Assembly (NCBI GenBank): GCA_024693325.1
Contig: JAILLA010000067.1
Span: forward strand, 1-45,598
Reading direction: 5' to 3'
Source: Solobacterium sp.
GTDB lineage: Bacteria > Bacillota_I > Bacilli_A > Erysipelotrichales > Erysipelotrichaceae
DNA length: 45,598 nt
The notes under the pieces were generated by a model. That model had not been told where the DNA came from, ran no database searches, and saw nothing but the letters and a program-made list of their open reading frames with translations. Both the position numbers and the translations under genes were made by a program. Below are positions 41,809 to 45,598 of this stretch, in pieces (positions within the stretch are counted from its first letter, which is position 1; each line of letters opens with the position of its first letter).

Positions 41809-42896
41809 AGAAATTAAAAGTATGCTGGATCAGCAACATTCCTTCTCCGTATAAAACGGCTGTAATGAATCTGCTGGGTGAAAAATGCGAACTTGCCGCG
41901 TTGTATGAAAAACAGGCTGAGAGCGACCGGGAGACTGCCTGGTATGACCGTTCTTTCCGGAATTATACAGGTCTTTATCTGAACAGACAGAATTTCCGGA
42001 GGATCATACAGGACATGGCGGCTTCCTGTGACTGCCTGATCAACTCGGATTACTCCAATCCCTATGCGATCTATGCGGCCGAACAGTTCAGGAAGAGAAA
42101 AAAGCGTGTCTTCCTGCAGGCGGACGGCGGACTGGCTGTTCCGAGAGGACCGCTGGATCTCGTGATCTCCATGGTCATGAAACGCTGCAGCGGCTATATC
42201 AGTCCGGGCAGTGAGACCGACCGTTATTTTGCCTACTATAACATCGATACGGATAAGATCGATCACTACCGCTTTTCCTGCATGAGCCGGGAAGAAATGC
42301 AGAAAGCGGATGACATGAGAAAGAGAAAAGACGAATTCCGTGAAAAGAACGGGATCAGGGAACCGTATATGATCCTTTCCGTCGGCCAGCAGATCCCCCG
42401 CAAAGGATATGATATCCTCGCTGAAGCACTGAACGGGATCGGCCGTGACTGCGGTGTATATATCATCGGCGGCGAACCGGAGGAACATGTGCTTGCCTAT
42501 GTGAAGGAACATCAGCTGGACAGTGTTCACTTTATTCCGTTTATGGAAAAAGAGAAGCTCATGGAATACTATGCCGCGGCAGATCTTTTCGTTCTGCCGA
42601 CCCGGTATGATATCTGGGGCCTTGTGATCAATGAAGCGATGGCTTACGGTCTTCCGGTCATATCCACCGACAGGTGTGTTGCGGCGGTGGAATTCCGGAA
42701 CCTGTATGATAATGCCCTGATCGTACCGGCAGAGAACGCTGATGAACTGCGTAAGGCGATCATGACACTGATGGATGATCCGCACCTGGCTGCGCAGCTG
42801 GGTGAAAGATCGATCAATGGAATTCAGGGATATACCCTTGAAAACATGCGTGATGACCTGATTTCCATACTGGAAAAGCATGTCAATCAAGTATAA
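41805..42896 (+). CDS. GT4-family glycosyltransferase
   Basis: 363 residues. The start LKVCWISNIPSPYKTAVMNL is typical of GT4 capsule enzymes; ILSVGQQIPRKGYDILAEAL begins the donor domain, and PTRYDIWGLVINEAMAYGLP carries the motif with Asp in place of the first Glu (D-x7-E). It has no membrane segments. It overlaps the preceding gene by ATGA and is followed closely by the 2-epimerase, so it might use a ManNAc-type sugar, but that is only from context. Confidence 0.9.
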   Translation: MKKLKVCWISNIPSPYKTAVMNLLGEKCELAALYEKQAESDRETAWYDRSFRNYTGLYLNRQNFRRIIQDMAASCDCLINSDYSNPYAIYAAEQFRKRKKRVFLQADGGLAVPRGPLDLVISMVMKRCSGYISPGSETDRYFAYYNIDTDKIDHYRFSCMSREEMQKADDMRKRKDEFREKNGIREPYMILSVGQQIPRKGYDILAEALNGIGRDCGVYIIGGEPEEHVLAYVKEHQLDSVHFIPFMEKEKLMEYYAAADLFVLPTRYDIWGLVINEAMAYGLPVISTDRCVAAVEFRNLYDNALIVPAENADELRKAIMTLMDDPHLAAQLGERSINGIQGYTLENMRDDLISILEKHVNQV

Positions 42897-42922
42897 TGGT
42901 AGAAATGGATCCGGAGGAATTT

Positions 42923-44050
42923 ATGAGAAAACTGAAGGTAATGACGATTCTTGGGACCAGACCGGAGATCATCCGTCTGAGTGAAGTGATCAAAGCTTGT
43001 GACCGTTATTTTGATCATATACTGGTGCATACAGGTCAGAACTATGACCCGCGTTTAAATGATATTTTCTTTCAAGATCTGGATCTGAGGCAGCCGGATT
43101 ATTATCTGGAATGCGTCGGAAAGAACCTTGGCGAAACGATGGGCAACATTCTGGCAAAGTCCTATGATGTGCTGCTGAAAGAAAAGCCTGACGCTGTGCT
43201 GGTGCTTGGCGATACAAACAGCGCCTTGTCTGCGATCTGTGCGAAGCGCCTCAAGATGCCGATATTCCATATGGAAGCCGGCAACAGGTGCTGGGACTGG
43301 AATGTTTCGGAAATGATCAACCGCAAGGTGGTCGACGCGATCTCTGACATCAACCTGCCGTATACGGAAAACAGCAGAAGGTATCTTCTTTCGGAAGGTA
43401 TCGACGGCAAGACGGTATTCGTGACCGGATCACCGATGACCGAGGTCATACACAAGCATATGGACCAGATCAGAAGCAGTAAGGTCCTGGAAGAACTCGG
43501 GCTGGAAAAGGGCAGGTATATTCTTGTCAGCGCGCACAGGGAAGAGAACATCGACCTGGAAGACAACTTTATGTCTCTGATGACAGCGATCAATGACGTG
43601 GCGGAAACATATCAGATGCCGGTCATTTATTCCACCCATCCCAGAAGCAGGAAATGGATCGAACAGAGAAATTTCAAATTCCATCCTCTGGTGAGAAACC
43701 TGCAGCCGTTCGGCTTCTTTGATTACAATCATCTCCAGATGAACAGCTACTGCGTGCTTTCCGACAGCGGTACTTTGTCGGAAGAGAGCGCGATCCTCGG
43801 ATTCTACGGCGTGCTGATCCGCACCAGTACGGAACGTCCGGAAGCACTGGATGCCGGTTCTGTCATTCTGGGCGGGATCACGACGGAATCCATTGAACAG
43901 GCATTGGAAATGTCTGCCGCGATGAGGGAAAACAATGAATACAAAGCACTTCCAGGAGATTACAAGGATGAGAATGTTTCTCTGAAGGTCGTCAAACTGA
44001 TCCAGAGCTATACGGATATCGTGAACCGTACAGTCTGGCTGAAGAAGTAA
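42923..44050 (+). CDS. wecB: UDP-N-acetylglucosamine 2-epimerase (non-hydrolysing)
   Basis: 375 residues from ATG 42923 behind GGAGGAAT; the frame extends to 42896 without a site. Diagnostic blocks are MTILGTRPEIIRLS at the start, VHTGQNYDPRLNDIFF, VLGDTNSALSA, HMEAGNRCWDWNVSE and LVSAHREENID. The family interconverts UDP-GlcNAc and UDP-ManNAc, or the 6-deoxy analogues in the FnlC/CapG group. No UDP-ManNAc dehydrogenase is seen here, so the product may be used directly or oxidised by an enzyme outside the window. A substrate made by the CapD-like dehydratase (giving a FucNAc-type sugar) is an alternative. Confidence 0.93.
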   Translation: MRKLKVMTILGTRPEIIRLSEVIKACDRYFDHILVHTGQNYDPRLNDIFFQDLDLRQPDYYLECVGKNLGETMGNILAKSYDVLLKEKPDAVLVLGDTNSALSAICAKRLKMPIFHMEAGNRCWDWNVSEMINRKVVDAISDINLPYTENSRRYLLSEGIDGKTVFVTGSPMTEVIHKHMDQIRSSKVLEELGLEKGRYILVSAHREENIDLEDNFMSLMTAINDVAETYQMPVIYSTHPRSRKWIEQRNFKFHPLVRNLQPFGFFDYNHLQMNSYCVLSDSGTLSEESAILGFYGVLIRTSTERPEALDAGSVILGGITTESIEQALEMSAAMRENNEYKALPGDYKDENVSLKVVKLIQSYTDIVNRTVWLKK

Positions 44051-44061
44051 AGGGGTTTCTT

Positions 44062-45598
44062 ATGGGGGATTTAAGTTATTTTATTGAACATTGGAATACG
44101 GACATGGTCTCTGTCGGTGCAGTCATATGTCTGATACTGCTGGTGTCCGGTTATTTCTATGGGAAGATCATCCAGAATTACGTGGAACCGCTGAAAAAGA
44201 TCGACTGTACCTTCCTGGGAATATTCTTCATATTTGCTGTTTTCCAGATAGCCACGTTCTATTTTGTGGCACAGGAGACCAGTACGGAGATCGCCTTTAT
44301 GGGGGTGGCGCTGCTGATCCTGATCTCTCCGCTCCTATGTCTTCTGACCTGGAGCAGCCCGCTGCCCAACTGGGCAAATCTGTTTACCCTGGTCATCGGG
44401 GCGGGGCTGGTATACCTGCTGGGAACTGTATCAGCCGGCCTGAATACAAACAATATCTTCTTTGACAGTATCCACTATCTCTCAGCTGCTCTGGAAAGCA
44501 GCGTGCAGAAAGTATTTGCGCATATCAACTTCTACAACGGTGTATACCATTACAACATCGACCAGTTCCATGATTTCGAAGGCTTTTCCTACTTCTGGGG
44601 CATGATGCTGAAATGGACGGGGAAGCTTACGGACCTGGAGGAATCACTGACGCCGGTCTATATCTGGGGAGCGTCCTTCCTCTACTGGATGTCCCTTGGA
44701 AGCCTGATCTCCAGCAGTGTCTGCGTTCTGTTTAAAAAATGGTGGAAGATCATCGGCTTTGCGGCAGTGATCCTGTTTATCGCACCGTATTATACGAATT
44801 ACTGGAATACAACGCTTGCTTTCTTCGGAAACAGCCTCAGGACCATTGTCATCGGGTTCAGTGTGCTGATCGCCTATCAGTTTGCGGAAACGATGGACGG
44901 GAGACTGTTTATCCCGCAGACCATCTGTACGTATGCGGCACTGTTCTGCAGTTCTTCCGGATTCTTTATCGAAGCGTTCATTACCATCGGCATGCTGTTT
45001 GTAATGCTGTGGCGTGACGAAAGAAAACTTTCAAACTATATATGGATGATCCTGTCAACAGTGCCGTTCTTCCATTATGCGGTACTGATCCTGACACAGT
45101 ATTACCGGTATTACTGGCAGGCTCTGCCCAGGTATGCGCTCCCTGTTGTCATCCTGATCGTCATTGCCGTGCTGCTCAGGAATCATCTGGACATCTTCAA
45201 CAAGATCTTCAAGTGGCTTCTTCCGGCTGCGTTCATCGGACTGGCGGCAGTCTCATTCCTGAAGAGAGGCGGTGAATACCCGTATTCCTTCTATTTCGCG
45301 CAGAGATCGAATATGGATATGTGCAATAACTTTACCGGATTCTACGAAGAACGTGACTTCCTGAGGAACATCATCCTTTACGTCATGCTGGCATTCCTGC
45401 TGGTACGGCCGAAAACAGAAGGGAAGTTTAAATTCTTCCTGCTGATTGTCGGACTGCTGTTCCTGAATCCTCTGGTACAGCCGGCGGTATCGAATTATAT
45501 GACATCCGCCGTATATTCAAGGTCATTTGACATTATCGTCAATCCGTTTACACTGGCGTTTCTGGTTGCCAATGTATGCGAAACATTCAAGACAGAAG
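44062..45598 (+). CDS. polytopic membrane protein, 3' end cut by window edge
   Basis: An ORF from ATG 44062 (AGGGG upstream, 11 bp after the epimerase stop) stays open for 512 codons to the last base. It starts MGDLSYFIEHWNTDMVSVG and has about 11-12 hydrophobic segments. A soluble loop near residues 145-190 contains YHYNIDQFHDFEGFSYFWG, acidic and aromatic as in extracytoplasmic loops of GT-C or polymerase proteins, and later KRGGEYPYSFYFAQRS. I do not recognise the family. Context suggests a glycosyltransferase or polymerase of the same glycan system. Confidence 0.7.
   Translation, partial: MGDLSYFIEHWNTDMVSVGAVICLILLVSGYFYGKIIQNYVEPLKKIDCTFLGIFFIFAVFQIATFYFVAQETSTEIAFMGVALLILISPLLCLLTWSSPLPNWANLFTLVIGAGLVYLLGTVSAGLNTNNIFFDSIHYLSAALESSVQKVFAHINFYNGVYHYNIDQFHDFEGFSYFWGMMLKWTGKLTDLEESLTPVYIWGASFLYWMSLGSLISSSVCVLFKKWWKIIGFAAVILFIAPYYTNYWNTTLAFFGNSLRTIVIGFSVLIAYQFAETMDGRLFIPQTICTYAALFCSSSGFFIEAFITIGMLFVMLWRDERKLSNYIWMILSTVPFFHYAVLILTQYYRYYWQALPRYALPVVILIVIAVLLRNHLDIFNKIFKWLLPAAFIGLAAVSFLKRGGEYPYSFYFAQRSNMDMCNNFTGFYEERDFLRNIILYVMLAFLLVRPKTEGKFKFFLLIVGLLFLNPLVQPAVSNYMTSAVYSRSFDIIVNPFTLAFLVANVCETFKTE

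Noticed and set aside
41814-42890. 358-codon minus-strand ORF opposite a GT4 gene
   Set aside because: It mirrors the GT4 gene almost exactly, a codon-bias shadow; the plus-strand frame has clear GT4 motifs.

Overview
The window reads as a large cell-surface glycan locus of a low-to-mid GC Bacillota (Firmicutes). Shine-Dalgarno sites are strong (GGAGG/AAGGAG), genes are packed with ATGA overlaps, an ISL3-type transposase lies at the edge, and a big secreted Big_2/CAP protein is present. An Erysipelotrichales-like gut anaerobe would fit, but I cannot prove the taxon. No rRNA, tRNA, CRISPR array, phage or replication gene is visible. Both window ends cut genes: a transposase on the minus strand at the left and a membrane protein on the plus strand at the right.

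Layout. (1) 1-1652: ISL3 transposase plus an AT-rich, repeat-bearing upstream zone. (2) 1653-4141: polytopic GT-C-like protein and a small GT-A-like glycosyltransferase, closed by a terminator. (3) 4210-7045: MBOAT O-acyltransferase with an SGNH partner that carries an extra C-terminal ILEI-like domain. (4) 7136-13048: CapD/PglF-type UDP-sugar 4,6-dehydratase, PglC-type phosphoglycosyl transferase, a sulfotransferase-like protein, a flippase and an HD-domain protein. (5) 13134-19837: a phosphonate module (nucleotidyltransferase-PEP mutase fusion, stand-alone cytidylyltransferase, phosphonopyruvate decarboxylase) co-directional with a DegT aminotransferase, a hexapeptide acetyltransferase and two EDD-type glycosyltransferases, closed by a terminator. 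(6) 20069-24754: a 1561-residue secreted protein with its own promoter and terminator. (7) 24903-28240: three glycosyltransferases on the minus strand. (8) 28486-45598: a second long plus-strand run with GT2, a ParB-like/nucleotidyltransferase-like protein, GT4 enzymes, an acyltransferase-3, two DUF6056-like membrane proteins, a polymerase-GT4 fusion, a second flippase, UDP-GlcNAc 2-epimerase and a partial membrane protein.

How it may work together (inference): the dehydratase and phosphoglycosyl transferase start an undecaprenyl-linked oligosaccharide, many glycosyltransferases extend it, flippases export it, and the Wzy-like domain polymerises it. The chain could be decorated by phosphonate (via a CMP-phosphonate), sulfate, and O- or N-acyl groups. 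Two flippases and duplicated DUF6056-GT4 pairs suggest two glycans, or a recently expanded locus.

The most unusual points are the two nucleotidyltransferase copies around PEP mutase, of which the fused one has lost a motif; the absence of a class V AEP transaminase and of a LicD-type transferase; the ParB-like/NTase-like protein; and the polymerase-glycosyltransferase fusion. All family calls come from reading motifs by eye; no database search was run.
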